A stretch of 64,000 bases of DNA from Parvularcula bermudensis HTCC2503 (GCF_000152825.2 NC_014414.1:1-64000), one strand, 5' to 3'; shown: positions 1-8,500, counted from the stretch's first letter. The notes: generated from the sequence alone by a model not told the origin. A program made the numbers and translations.

Positions 1-51
1 GCCCCCCGTCCTTCCGGGAAAACAGCGGGGGCGGGGAAAGGATGACGAACC

Positions 52-978
52 ATGACCCGTAGACGGAGAGAACGGACGCGCGGCGACCTTTATGAGGAGG
101 TTACCGCCCGGATCATCGCACAGATGGAGGAGGGCACGGTCCCTTGGGTTCAGCCTTGGACCAGTAAGGGACCGGGCAGCCCGGCCCTTGGCCTACCCCA
201 GAACGCTGCCACACGGCGCCCCTATTCCGGGATCAACATTCTGCTCCTCTGGGGGGCGGCGCAGGAGCAGGAACGGGAAAGCCAGCTTTGGCTCACCTTC
301 AAACAGGCCCTCGCCTTGGGCGGGGCAGTGCGCAAGGGCGAGAAAGGCACCACCATCGTCTATGCCGACCGGTTTACGCCTCAGCGCGAAAAGCAAAAGG
401 CGGAAGAGAGCGGCGGGGCCGCGCGGGAAGTCGCCTTCCTAAAGCGGTACACGGTCTTTCACGTAGACCAGTGCGACGGGCTTCCCGACGACGCCGTCAC
501 AGGCCGGGTGCCCCTGCCCCCACGGCAGATCGAGCCCGACGCGGAAAGGCTGATCGAAGCCACGGGCGCGGATTTTCGGGTGGGGGGCGACCGCGCCTAC
601 TACGTGCCGTCGCAGGACTTTATTCAGGTCCCGCCGCAAGCGGCGTTCCGGGACCAGATCAATTATTACCGCACCTGCTTTCATGAGCTTGGCCATTGGA
701 CGGGCCACGCCACGCGGCTGGCCCGGGACCTCACCACCAATTTCGGGACCAAGGACTATGCCCGCGAGGAACTAGTCGCCGAAATGGCGAGCGCCTTCCT
801 CTGCGCCGAAATGGGCATCGTGCCGACCGTGCGGCATGCGGACTATCTGGCAAGCTGGCTGGACATTCTGCGCGAGGACAAGCGGGCGATCTTTCGCGCC
901 GCATCCCTCGCCTCGAAAGCCGCCGACTTCGTTCTGGCCTTCCGTACACCGCAAGAGACCGATCAACGCGCCGCCTGA
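52..978 (+). CDS. ardC: ArdC-type antirestriction protein with zincin domain
   Basis: 308 residues. The N-terminal part (about 1-130) matches the ArdC/TraC-primase ssDNA-binding domain, with the typical opening DLYEEVTARI and the V-P-W-x-Q-P-W stretch. The C-terminal half is a zincin-like metallopeptidase domain with H-E-L-G-H at about 211-215, followed by the W-T-G-H extension normal for this family. ArdC proteins travel with conjugative elements and protect incoming single-stranded DNA from restriction. The start at 52 follows a GGAAAGG at about 35-41; another ATG at 42 is out of frame. It opens the maintenance module and is followed by the ParB-like gene. Function is inferred from family. 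Confidence 0.85.
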   Translation: MTRRRRERTRGDLYEEVTARIIAQMEEGTVPWVQPWTSKGPGSPALGLPQNAATRRPYSGINILLLWGAAQEQERESQLWLTFKQALALGGAVRKGEKGTTIVYADRFTPQREKQKAEESGGAAREVAFLKRYTVFHVDQCDGLPDDAVTGRVPLPPRQIEPDAERLIEATGADFRVGGDRAYYVPSQDFIQVPPQAAFRDQINYYRTCFHELGHWTGHATRLARDLTTNFGTKDYAREELVAEMASAFLCAEMGIVPTVRHADYLASWLDILREDKRAIFRAASLASKAADFVLAFRTPQETDQRAA

Positions 979-1019
979 GCGGCGCGCCCTTCTTCCCCAT
1001 TCAATATAGAGGCCTTCCC

Positions 1020-2819
1020 ATGACCTATGAGCCCTATCCCCTTTTCGCCCTCGCCATCGCCGCAGAAAATGTCCGCCACGCCTCGCTGCCCGATGACGGC
1101 ATCCCGGCCTTGGCCCAGCTCATCGCGGATAGCGGCCTGCAGCAGCCGCTCTGCGGCTACAGGAAGGGGCGCACCAAGCTCCTCATCTACGACGGGCGGC
1201 GGCGCTTGCTTGCGCTCCAGCATCTCGCCAGTGAAGACCGTCTGCCCAAGGACTGCCTTAACGGCATTCCCTGCCGGATCGGCTCGAAGGCCGAAGCCCG
1301 CGCCGCGAGCCTCGGGGCGGGACTTGGCACCAAAGGCTTCCACCCGACCGAAGCCTTCCGGCAATTCGCGGCGCTGATCGAGGAGGGCCAGACCGTGCCC
1401 GACATCGCCAAGCGCTTTTCCTTGTCGGAGCGCGAGGTCGAACAGCGCCTGCGGCTCGCAAGGCTCGCCCCGCCGATCTTCGATGCCTTCGCGGAGGACG
1501 CAATCACCTTGGAGCAGGCCATGGCCTATGCCCTGATCGACGATCCCAACCGCCAGATGCGCGTCTTGGAGACGGGCGGCGCCGATCTATCGGCCCGGAT
1601 GATCCGGCGCCAGCTGACGGACGGCGAAACACCGGGAACGGACAAACGGGTGCGCCTGATCGGCCTTGCCGCCTATGAGGCGGCGGGCGGACGCCTGCGC
1701 CGCGACCTCTTCGCCGATGAGGACGACCTCTCTGGCGTGACCCTGCTCGACGCAGCACTTCTCGATGACCTGACCCACGCGCGGCTGCGGGAGGCCGAGA
1801 CCGCCCTCAGGGCCGAGGGCTGGTCATGGGTGAGGGCCTCGGTCCATGCCGATTACGACCTCTATCAGACCCACGGCCGGGTGCGGCCCGAACGCCAGCC
1901 CCTGCCTGAGGACGCACAACAAGAGCGGGACACGCTGGTGGCGCGCCGCGACGCCCTTGCCGGAACGGCGGAGCATGAGGACGAACTCGACGACGAGACA
2001 TGGGCGGAGATCGAACGGCTCGATGCGGCCCTCGAAGACCTCGACGCACAGCATACGGCTCATTCCCCCGAGGACCTCGCGCGCGGCGGGGCCGTGATCT
2101 CCATCAGACCCGATGGCAGCCTCGACATCGTGTGCGGACTCGTCCCCCGCAAGGCGCTGACCCCCAAGGCCGAGAAGCCCGCTTTGCCCCACGCGGTGCA
2201 CCGCCAGCTGACCGAACGGGCGAGCGAGGCCCTGGCGCGCGACCTCGCCAGCCATGCCGAAACGGCGGACCTCCTCGTGACGGCGGCCATGGCGCAGGCG
2301 GCATGGTCCTATGGCCCGATCACTGGGATCGGCCTCAGCGGAGAGATGCCCCGCTTCACCGAGGGCGGCACCTTGCCGCCCGACGAAGCCCTTGCCGCGC
2401 GCATCGATGCGGCGAAGGCGCGGGTGGGCCGATCCTTGGCGGAGACCGTGGAGAACGTCGCGGCGCTCGACGACGATCAGCGCGCGGGCCTCCGGCAGCT
2501 GGCCCTCTCCAGCCTCCTCGATCTGAGCGAGATACGCGGGGACACCCGCTCCGAGGACGGACGGTCCTTGGGCACCTTTCTCGCCCGGCGGATGGGGACG
2601 GACCTCACCCGCCACTGGCAACCGGATGAGGTCACTTTCGGGCGGCTGTCCCGGGACCAGATCCTCACGGCGCTGACGGAGATGGGCGTCCCGACCAAGG
2701 GGCTCGAGAAGGCGAAGAAGGCGGACCTCGCCCTCCTCGCCGCGCGGAAGGCACAGGAAGCAGGCTGGCTCCCCGAGCCCTTACGGTTCGCCCACGCCCC
2801 GGACGGGGCGGCGGGGTGA
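1020..2819 (+). CDS. ParB/RepB-like partition or nuclease-family protein
   Basis: 599 residues from ATG 1020; the frame is open further upstream, but that part overlaps ardC and does not look coding. The N-terminal third has the ParB fold: a stretch like IPALAQLIADSGLQQPL, then Y-D-G-R-R-R-L-L-A, the equivalent of the ParB G-x-R-R box. A helix-turn-helix region follows (TVPDIAKRFSLSEREVEQRL, about residues 123-142). The remaining 400 residues are an acidic, helical C-terminal region of the kind seen on large plasmid and ICE ParB-like proteins. No ParA partner is in the window. A role in stable inheritance or transcriptional control of the element is inference from family. Confidence 0.8.
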   Translation: MTYEPYPLFALAIAAENVRHASLPDDGIPALAQLIADSGLQQPLCGYRKGRTKLLIYDGRRRLLALQHLASEDRLPKDCLNGIPCRIGSKAEARAASLGAGLGTKGFHPTEAFRQFAALIEEGQTVPDIAKRFSLSEREVEQRLRLARLAPPIFDAFAEDAITLEQAMAYALIDDPNRQMRVLETGGADLSARMIRRQLTDGETPGTDKRVRLIGLAAYEAAGGRLRRDLFADEDDLSGVTLLDAALLDDLTHARLREAETALRAEGWSWVRASVHADYDLYQTHGRVRPERQPLPEDAQQERDTLVARRDALAGTAEHEDELDDETWAEIERLDAALEDLDAQHTAHSPEDLARGGAVISIRPDGSLDIVCGLVPRKALTPKAEKPALPHAVHRQLTERASEALARDLASHAETADLLVTAAMAQAAWSYGPITGIGLSGEMPRFTEGGTLPPDEALAARIDAAKARVGRSLAETVENVAALDDDQRAGLRQLALSSLLDLSEIRGDTRSEDGRSLGTFLARRMGTDLTRHWQPDEVTFGRLSRDQILTALTEMGVPTKGLEKAKKADLALLAARKAQEAGWLPEPLRFAHAPDGAAG

Positions 2820-3275
2820 CGACAGGCGAGCGGGAGGACGTGGCCGTTCTTCCGCCGGGCCCCGTCCGCCAGGGCGAGGGCGAGGAGGTCGCGGCCCCCG
2901 GTCCCAATCGCTTCCCTGAGGATGACAGCGCCGCGGCGTGAGGGCCGATCCTCCCGGTGTCCATGGCGGGCCGAGGACCCTGCCGAGGCGACCATGGACC
3001 TATGGCAGCCGCCGGGACCGCCGAAACCTCGGGCGGCGAAAGATTTCCCCTGCCGCGGCGTCCTTTGTCGCGCGATCCGGGCGGCGAACTGGTTCCCGTT
3101 TCGCCTGATCGCGCGGTCCGCACGCGGCATTCCTCGCGAAACAAATCTTCCGCCCCCTTCGGTCCGCCGCTGCGCTTCGGCCGTGAACGGTTCAGCGGCC
3201 CGGACGCCCGCCATGGCCGGTCCGTCGCCGGCAGGGATCAGCCCCGCCGGGTAACCCGAAAGGACCACCACCACC
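2820..3275. other. Intergenic stretch, no gene recognised
   Basis: 456 bp of very high G+C between the ParB-like gene and the DUF736 gene. Open frames exist on both strands, but their translations are Arg/Pro/Ser-rich composition artefacts with no recognisable family and no good ribosome-binding site. It probably carries the promoter for the DUF736/DUF2958 pair. No convincing hairpin or repeat was found. Confidence 0.4.
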
Positions 3276-3605
3276 ATGTCAGCCATCGGCTATGTCACCC
3301 ACAATGAAGAGCGCGGCACCTATAAAGGCACGCTCCGGACCCTGACCATCGCGACCGGCATCGAGCTGGTGCCCAATGGCGAGAAGACCGACGAGCGCCA
3401 ACCCGACTTCCGCATCTTCACCGACGAACGCACCGAGATCGGGGCGGGCTGGCACCGCAAGGGAAAGACCTCGGGCCGCCCCTATGTCAGCCTCACCTTC
3501 GCGGCGCCGGAACTCGGGCCCCGGAAGCTCTACGCCAATCTCGGGCCCGCCGCAGGGCAAGACGACCCTGCCGTCTTCGCGATCATCTGGAACCCCGAAG
3601 GTTGA
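3276..3605 (+). CDS. DUF736 family protein
   Basis: 109 residues, the full length of the DUF736 family. The pattern M-S-x-I-G-x-V-T near the start, Y-K-G-T-L-R-T-L, the central F-R-I-F and the A-G-W-x-R-K-G-K-T-S-G-R-P-Y-V-S segment are typical. DUF736 proteins are abundant on alphaproteobacterial plasmids and ICEs, usually beside ParB/ArdC/DUF2958 genes as here. Their biochemical function is unknown. The stop overlaps the upstream-extended frame of the next gene. Confidence 0.9.
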   Translation: MSAIGYVTHNEERGTYKGTLRTLTIATGIELVPNGEKTDERQPDFRIFTDERTEIGAGWHRKGKTSGRPYVSLTFAAPELGPRKLYANLGPAAGQDDPAVFAIIWNPEG

Positions 3606-3676
3606 GCCCGAAGGCGCTCGCCAGTCCCCTTCTGGCGGGCGCCACGGCCCCTTCTCTTCCCCACGGAGAGATCATC

Positions 3677-4090
3677 ATGGACCTGATCCTGCCCGAGCAG
3701 GCGTCGCGCCTGCGCACCCAATTCGAAGACGAGAGCGTCGACCAGCCGCCCCTCGTCAAGCTCTTCTGCCCCTGGGGCGCCGGAACCTGGCTCCTCTCCG
3801 GGCTCACCGAGGACGACGCTCTCGGCTTAGGCCTCTGCGATCTGGGGCTGGGCTTCCCCGAACTCGGCTATGTGTCGCTCGACGAGCTTCGCCGCATCAA
3901 AGGCCCCTTCGGCCTCACCATCGAACGGGACCTCTCCTTCGAGGCCCTCACCACCCTCACTGTCTATGCCGAGGCCGCCCGCATGGCCGAAGGCGTGGTC
4001 GAGGACCGGGCTTCCTTGGAAGCCGCCTTCGCGAGACTCGAGCGCCGCGCCAAGGAGGACCGACGGGTCCTCAAAGCCCGGATGCTCTGA
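3677..4090 (+). CDS. DUF2958 family protein
   Basis: 137 residues from ATG 3677, chosen because GGAGAG sits just upstream and the protein then begins MDLILPEQASRLR, the usual DUF2958 opening. The longer frame from 3602 adds a Pro/Ala stretch not seen in the family. The central P-L-V-K-L-F-x-P-x-G-A-x-T-W-L and G-F-P-E-L-G-Y-V-S-L-x-E-L motifs are characteristic. DUF2958 is a small accessory protein of conjugative elements, of unknown function, typically next to DUF736. Confidence 0.88.
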   Translation: MDLILPEQASRLRTQFEDESVDQPPLVKLFCPWGAGTWLLSGLTEDDALGLGLCDLGLGFPELGYVSLDELRRIKGPFGLTIERDLSFEALTTLTVYAEAARMAEGVVEDRASLEAAFARLERRAKEDRRVLKARML

Positions 4091-4168
4091 CCCCCTGTAG
4101 CGGGCCGGGTCACCTCGGTCCGCTGCACGCCGCGCACTGCATCGGAGCCATCAACGCAGGGCGCCGTA

Positions 4169-4197
4169 TTGCAATGTCATGCACTCTGCACTACATA
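4169..4197 (+). promoter_or_regulatory. Putative promoter/operator of the TacA-TacT pair
   Basis: TTGCAA (4169-4174), a 17-bp spacer and TACATA (4192-4197) form a good sigma-70-like promoter 21 bp before the antitoxin ATG. TGCA recurs three times across it, within ATTGCAAT, ATGCAC and CTGCAC, which would suit autorepression by a ribbon-helix-helix antitoxin. The operator role is inference. Confidence 0.55.
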
Positions 4198-4217
4198 TCG
4201 GCGATCAGGAGGCCACC

Positions 4218-4526
4218 ATGCTCGACATCGATCTGTCCGATCTCAGCCAGGACAAGGGCGCGCGGACGACCCAGCTGCGCCATGGCGACCGTTTGGCGGA
4301 TCTCATCGACCGGGCCGTCGCGGCCCTCGGCATCGAAAAATCGACCTTCCTCCGGGCCGCCATCGCCAAGGAAGCCCAGCGCATCCTCGAGGAGAGCAGC
4401 CACCATGTGATGAGCGCCGAGGACGCGGCCAGATTCGAGGCCGCCCTTGACCGGAAGCCGACGGTCACGAGTAAGGCCAAGGCTGCCGCCAAGGCCTATC
4501 GCGCCCGGGTGGTGCATGCCGACTGA
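4218..4526 (+). CDS. DUF1778/TacA-type antitoxin
   Basis: 102 residues from ATG 4218, with CAGGAGG at 4206-4212. The N-terminal part is ribbon-helix-helix-like: a basic Arg/Thr/Gln strand, then helix residues LADLIDRAVAALGIEKSTFL and AAIAKEAQRIL. The C-terminal part carries S-A-E-D-A-A-R-F and a basic tail, as DUF1778 antitoxins do to cover the acetyltransferase. Its last 11 bp overlap the acetyltransferase gene, so the two are translationally coupled. It likely neutralises the toxin and represses its own promoter. Confidence 0.85.
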   Translation: MLDIDLSDLSQDKGARTTQLRHGDRLADLIDRAVAALGIEKSTFLRAAIAKEAQRILEESSHHVMSAEDAARFEAALDRKPTVTSKAKAAAKAYRARVVHAD

Positions 4527-5061
4527 GCGGAGCGCGCCGCTTCGCATCGAACGCTTCGACCCCGCGCGGCATGACCGGTCAGGGTTCTCCTGCGGGGTGC
4601 CGCGCCTCGACAATTTCCTCCAGCTGACCGCGAAGAAGCAGCAGGCCGCCGACATGACCCGCGTCTATGTGGTGGTCGAAGACGGCGACACCCGCATTCT
4701 CGGCTATCACACCATCGGCATGGGGATGATGGAAGCCAGCCTCCTCAAGAAACGGCCGCGCGGCTCTCCCGACCATGGCGAACTTCCGGTCCTCTTCCTC
4801 GGTCAGGTCGCGGTGGATGAGCGCGCCCAAGGACAGGGCCTTGGCGGCATCCTGATGCACCATGTCTTCGAGAAGGCCAGATTGGTGGCCGATGAAGCTG
4901 GATGCTTCGCCCTCCTCCTCGACGTTATGACCGATGGCGGCGAGGAGGCGTTCGAGCGGCGTCGGGACTGGTACGCGGGGTTCGGGTTCGAACCCTTCAC
5001 GAGCCGTCCGGCGCGCATGTTCCTGACCCTGAAGGATATGCGGGCGATCTTGGAACGATAG
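4516..5061 (+). CDS. GNAT acetyltransferase toxin, TacT-like
   Basis: 181 residues from ATG 4516, overlapping the antitoxin by 11 bp. It has a GNAT fold: opening L-R-I-E-R-F-D with F-S-C-G-V-P-R-L-D-N-F-L, the acetyl-CoA loop V-A-V-D-E-R-A-Q-G-Q-G-L-G at about residues 97-109, and a C-terminal W-Y-A-G-F-G-F-E carrying the likely catalytic tyrosine. This is the pattern of TacT/AtaT toxins, which acetylate the amino acid on charged tRNA. In this element the pair probably acts as an addiction module. The tRNA target is inferred from family. Confidence 0.85.
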   Translation: MPTERSAPLRIERFDPARHDRSGFSCGVPRLDNFLQLTAKKQQAADMTRVYVVVEDGDTRILGYHTIGMGMMEASLLKKRPRGSPDHGELPVLFLGQVAVDERAQGQGLGGILMHHVFEKARLVADEAGCFALLLDVMTDGGEEAFERRRDWYAGFGFEPFTSRPARMFLTLKDMRAILER

Positions 5062-5272
5062 CGTGGAGGCTCGCAAGGTCGCGCGTCCCTGTTGGGGCTA
5101 AGCTCGTTAGACAACCGCAAAAGGTCTCGGCCCCGACACAGCCTCTGCTTCGGCTACGAAGCTTCGACCTTCTTCTTCTCGGAGGTTTCGAAGGCTCGAA
5201 ATGCCGCCGTTTTCGTATGCTCGAATTTCCCGATCAATTTCGTCTAGTTCATCCTTGAACAGAACCCGCCGT

Positions 5273-6592
5273 GTGAACTGGCCCCCGTTTCGACCGGACA
5301 GTTGGCGTAAGCAGGAGGGCTTGAGGCTATCCTCAAGCACAGGCTTATGTCTGACGATTATCGCCGGATCGAAGTGATCACGGGAACGGCGCGGCGGCGC
5401 TACTGGTCCGCCGACGAGAAGCTGTCGATTGTGGAGGAGACCCTGCAGCCGGGACAGACGGTTTCGTTGGTCGCCCGTCGGCATGGCATGGCGCCGAACC
5501 TGGTCTATCGTTGGCGCCGCTTGATGAAGGAAGGGGGAGCGGTCGCCGTGGGATCGGATCAGAACGTCGTCGGCGAAGTGGCCGTCAAAAAGCTCGAGGC
5601 CCGCGTGCGCGAGCTCGAACGGATGCTGGGCAAGAAGACGATGGAGGTCGAGATCCTTCGTGAGGCCCTCGACCAGGCGCGGTCAAAAAAACCGATCTTG
5701 CAGCTGCAATCGTATCCGCAGGACGGTTCCCGATGAGCGCGGTCGCCAGGGCCATGGGCGTGGCGCGATCCCATCTTTACGACCGGACAAAGGAGAGCGG
5801 CAGCCCCAGCGGCTCCTATCGAAAGGACGGCGACACCGAACTGCTCGCCGCGATTGCGGCGGTGACGGACGAACGTCCCCACCTATGGCTATCGCCGTGT
5901 CACGGCGATCGTCCGGCGGCAGTTCGTCCGCGACAATAAGCCTTCGCCCAACCACAAGCGGGTCTATCGCCTGATGCGTCAACACGGCCTGCTCCTGCAG
6001 CCATGCACTGGCCGCCGCGAGGGCCGAGTGCATGACGGCAAGGTTATCGTCATGCGCTCCGACCTCCGGTGGTGTTCGGACGGCTTCGAGTTCGCCGCCT
6101 GGAACAGCGAGATCGTCCGCGTGGCGTTTGTCATGGATGCTCACGACCGGGAGGCTATCGCCCATGCCGCCGTCGCGAACTGCGGAATCAGCGGATCGGA
6201 TGTGCGCGACATGATGCTGGAAGCTCTCAAGCGATGCTTCCGTACCATCAGGGCACCGCATCGCGTCGAGTTCCTGTCCGACATTGGCTCGCCCTATACC
6301 GCGAAGGCAACACGGCACTTCGCCATCAGCCTCGGACCGAAGCCCCGCTTCACGCCCGTTGCCAGCCCGGAGAGCAACGGCATCTCCGAAGCCTTCGTTA
6401 AAGCGTTCAAGCGCGATTACGTGCGTGTCCGGCCGATCCCGGATGCCCGAACCGCGTTGCCACAGATTGCCGGATGGTTCGAAGACTACAACGAAAACCA
6501 TCCTCATTCCGGACTGAAATGGAAATCACCCAGAGAATTCCGTAACGTCCATCAACCTAGCCGACTGTCCGGTGAAACGGGGGCCACTCCAC
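5273..6592 (+). mobile_element. IS3-family insertion sequence, 1,320 bp
   Basis: The element holds orfA and a frameshifted orfB of the IS3 family. Terminal inverted repeats are visible: the left end starts GTGAACTGGCCCCCGTTT and the complement of the right end starts GTGGAGTGGCCCCCGTTT, with similarity continuing through ACCGGACAGT after one indel. It is flanked by CGT at 5270-5272 and 6593-6595, a 3-bp target duplication within the IS3-family range. The insertion interrupts the membrane-protein gene on the opposite strand. Confidence 0.85.
5347..5736 (+). CDS. IS3-family transposase OrfA
   Basis: 129 residues. It opens with a helix-turn-helix of the IS3/IS2 OrfA type: R-R-R-Y-W-S-A-D-E-K-L-S-I-V-E-E-T, then S-L-V-A-R-R-H-G-M-A-P-N-L-V-Y-R-W-R-R. 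A leucine-zipper-like coiled coil follows (VKKLEARVRELERML, about residues 79-93) and is used for multimerisation. It binds the terminal repeats. Its TGA overlaps the ATG of orfB, which sits in another frame, as expected for elements that make an OrfAB fusion by frameshifting. Confidence 0.9.
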   Translation: MSDDYRRIEVITGTARRRYWSADEKLSIVEETLQPGQTVSLVARRHGMAPNLVYRWRRLMKEGGAVAVGSDQNVVGEVAVKKLEARVRELERMLGKKTMEVEILREALDQARSKKPILQLQSYPQDGSR

Positions 6593-6615
6593 CGTGTAAG
6601 GCGAAGTACGACTAG
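5733..6615 (+). pseudogene. IS3-family transposase OrfB, frameshifted
   Basis: An rve/DDE integrase-type transposase. The frame from ATG 5733 is sound up to T-D-E-R-P, then is lost at a run of four C (5877-5880). Removing one C restores T-Y-G-Y-R-R-V-T and continues into the open frame at 5974. The later part keeps the catalytic region: first acidic residue near V-M-D-A-H-D, L-S-D-I-G-S-P-Y, and E in S-P-E-S-N-G-I-S-E. The frame also runs through the right inverted repeat to a stop at 6613-6615 in the flanking gene; a TAG at 6558-6560 in another frame suggests a second small lesion. The copy is probably inactive unless the extra C is a sequencing error. Confidence 0.8.
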
Positions 6616-7350
6616 GATGACGAACCCAGAGCCAATGAAGGACGCCGCACTGCGTTGGAGACCGGCCGCAATTTCAACCGCGAGCCCACCCTCGAATTCG
6701 ATACTCTCGATCAGCTGCGTGGTGAAAAGGCTCTCAAAAATGCGACCGACATTTTCGAGTGCCGCGACCAGACCATCCTGAACTGAAACTTGCGCGAGCT
6801 GCGCCTCGAGGCCGGCGACCATGCCGGTCACGCCGATGACCGCAAGTATCCCGAAAACCACGTACTCCCTAAAAACGGTTCCCCAGAACTTCGAAGTGAC
6901 ACCCTGAATGACCTCTCTGACGTTTCTGAGTTTCGCCACATAGGCCTCCGCCGCACCAGAAGCCTTGGTATCGTCGCCCGAAGAGATTTGTGCCTGTGGA
7001 TAGTTCTTTCGACGAAGCCGGCCACTCGGAGTAACGGTCACGATATCCGAGCCTTCTGATTGATCAAAATACTTCTCTGCGAGCCGCTGCAAGACTGTGG
7101 GACGCCGAAGGGCCGCAATCCTCCAGATCGAGAACGCGCAAACAATCGTTGACAAAGAAGCTACGAGTAGGTTGGTGCTCATCCCAGATCCCCAAGCTGC
7201 CCCTACACGTTAGGTGAAGAGGCGCACGGTTCCAACGTTCAACAATCTTGGCCAAGCCTGATTACTTGCCAACCCTCAAACACGCGCGTACTGTAGTCGG
7301 GCTTTCCAAGACGACGCGTTCCGGTCTCCCGCTCCGGTAGGAGACATTCC

Positions 7351-7797
7351 GTGAACCACGTGCATCTCATCGGTCGGCTCGGCGCCGACCCACTTTCCAC
7401 CCCCTATGCCAGTGATCTCGGTCGGGACGATCCGAAGATCCTCGTCCGCTTCGACCTCGCGGTTGGTGCGGCGAGCAGCCGAAAGGCGGAGGAGACCCCG
7501 CCCATCTGGGTGCCGATTGTCCTCTTCGACGGGCAGCCCGCGCGCTTCGCCGCCGAGCATCTGACCAAGGGCGATCTCGTTGCCCTGTCGGGACGGCTCG
7601 ACCTCCGCCGCTGGACCGATGAGGACGGCAGAGCCATCCGTCGCCTCCAGGTCATCGCGAGCGAACTGCGGAAGCTGACCCCGCGCCGGTCGCCTGACGA
7701 CGAAGGCGCCGATCCTCCGCCAGAAGACGACATCTCGGCCACCAATGTGGTGCCCCTCAGCCATGAGCGGACCCAGCGGCGGGAGCGTCTGCAATGA
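7351..7797 (+). CDS. ssb: Single-stranded DNA-binding protein (ICE-encoded)
   Basis: 148 residues with an OB fold: M-N-H-V-H-L-I-G-R-L-G-A-D-P at the start, F-D-L-A-V-G, W-V-P-I-V-L-F-D in place of the usual W-x-x-V-x-x-F, and L-T-K-G-D-L-V-A-L-S-G-R-L-D. The acidic C-terminal tip of chromosomal SSB is absent; it ends in charged, Arg-rich residues. It probably coats transferred single strands. The last 41 bp overlap the convergent traC-like gene. It could belong to a plasmid SSB-like subfamily. Confidence 0.85.
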   Translation: MNHVHLIGRLGADPLSTPYASDLGRDDPKILVRFDLAVGAASSRKAEETPPIWVPIVLFDGQPARFAAEHLTKGDLVALSGRLDLRRWTDEDGRAIRRLQVIASELRKLTPRRSPDDEGADPPPEDDISATNVVPLSHERTQRRERLQ

Positions 7798-8071
7798 CCG
7801 CTGCCGTTGGCTCTTTCACCTCCCCGTTCGGCGACGATGCCGGACGGGTCGGAACGGCTTTGGCGTCGGACCGATCCGGTCCCTGTTCTGCAAGTCTCGC
7901 CAGCCCCGCCCGCAATTGTTCCGGGGTCCAGCTGTCGAGCCCGGCCTCCATGACGAGGCTTCCGAGATACCGCGCCGCTTCGTCCTGCAGGGCCTTCTTG
8001 CGTTCTTTGAGTTCCGCTTCCCTGGCTTCGAAGCCCTTGAGTTCGGCGAGCGGGTCTTTCTTCCGTGGCAT
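7757..8071 (-). CDS. TraC-like conjugal transfer accessory protein
   Basis: 104 residues from ATG 8071 (MPRKKDPLAEL). The first half is a Lys/Glu/Ala-rich helix, followed by A-A-R-Y-L-G-S-L-V-M-E-A-G-L and W-T-P-E-Q-L-R-A-G-L-A-R-L. This matches the small TraC/TraD-type accessory proteins next to oriT in alphaproteobacterial conjugation modules. The longer frame from 8185 adds a segment without family character. It is divergent from the coupling-protein operon across the candidate oriT region. The exact role is unknown. Confidence 0.65.
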   Translation of the reverse strand: MPRKKDPLAELKGFEAREAELKERKKALQDEAARYLGSLVMEAGLDSWTPEQLRAGLARLAEQGPDRSDAKAVPTRPASSPNGEVKEPTAAVIADAPAAGSAHG

Positions 8072-8500
8072 GATGGCCTCCTTCCGGTGTGGATGGGACC
8101 ATCGTGACGGGCAGCGCTCGTCCCGTCGCGGGCTACAATGGGGCTCGATCGCGCGAAAGGGTTCCGGCGTCGGTGGAGCCGTCATCGCGGGAGCCCGGTC
8201 TCCCCGAAGAGAGGGAACCGGGATGGTCCTTCAGGGCCCGGAGGGCCTGACTTGCCCTATCACACACGACGCACAGGGTGCCGGGGCGGCTCTAGGCCAG
8301 TCTTCATGCGGGGTTGCGACCAAGTCCGGAAAAACCGGCTTCTTGCAGGGGCGGGCTACGGCGCCCCTCGAACCCCAGCGTCTACGGAGGGTTGCGGGTA
8401 GCCCCCAGGACGACAGCTGTATCCGATCGCGCAACACCTCTGCGGAAACGGTGTTTTTCCGAGGTCTGGACCTCCCCTCCATCACCGGGAGGATCGCGCC
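8072..8500. promoter_or_regulatory. Candidate oriT region between divergent transfer genes
   Basis: 429 bp without a credible gene lie between the traC-like gene (minus) and the relaxosome-like gene, traD and relaxase (plus), where oriT sits in related elements. It contains a hairpin AGGGGCG / CGCCCCT (arms 8347-8353 and 8362-8368, 8-bp loop). A second patch, GTTGCGGG at 8391-8398 to the CGCGCAACACC around 8428-8438, has short complementary pieces (GTTGCG / CGCAAC). No nic sequence matching a known MobF oriT could be named, so the assignment rests on position. Confidence 0.45.

Larger units (their letters stand above)
5107..7182 (-). pseudogene. Three-TM membrane protein gene split by an IS3 element
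   Basis: The 5' part runs 7182 to 6593 and the 3' part 5272 to 5107 on the minus strand. Removing the insertion (5273-6592) and one copy of the CGT duplication joins ...LRLT with RRVLFKDELDE in frame, giving exactly 251 codons. The rebuilt protein has hydrophobic helices at about 5-23, 105-127 and 175-196 and a charged C-terminal tail. I do not recognise its family. The 5' part could still make a truncated protein that runs into the IS and ends near residue 218. Its base composition is lower in G+C than the conjugation genes, so it is probably old cargo. No partner gene is obvious. Confidence 0.75.

Noticed and set aside
696-1019. Upstream extension of the ParB-like frame
   Set aside because: It overlaps ardC in another frame and is Arg/Gly-rich; ATG 1020 gives the family start.
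1824-2621. 265-codon minus-strand frame within the ParB-like gene
   Set aside because: Shadow frame; no ribosome-binding site or family pattern.
2922-3254. 110-codon plus-strand frame before DUF736
   Set aside because: Arg/Pro/Ser-rich, no ribosome-binding site, no family character.
5279-6586. IS ends at the first TG...CA pair
   Set aside because: No target duplication fits there; moving the ends out 6 bp matches the repeats and gives CGT on both sides.
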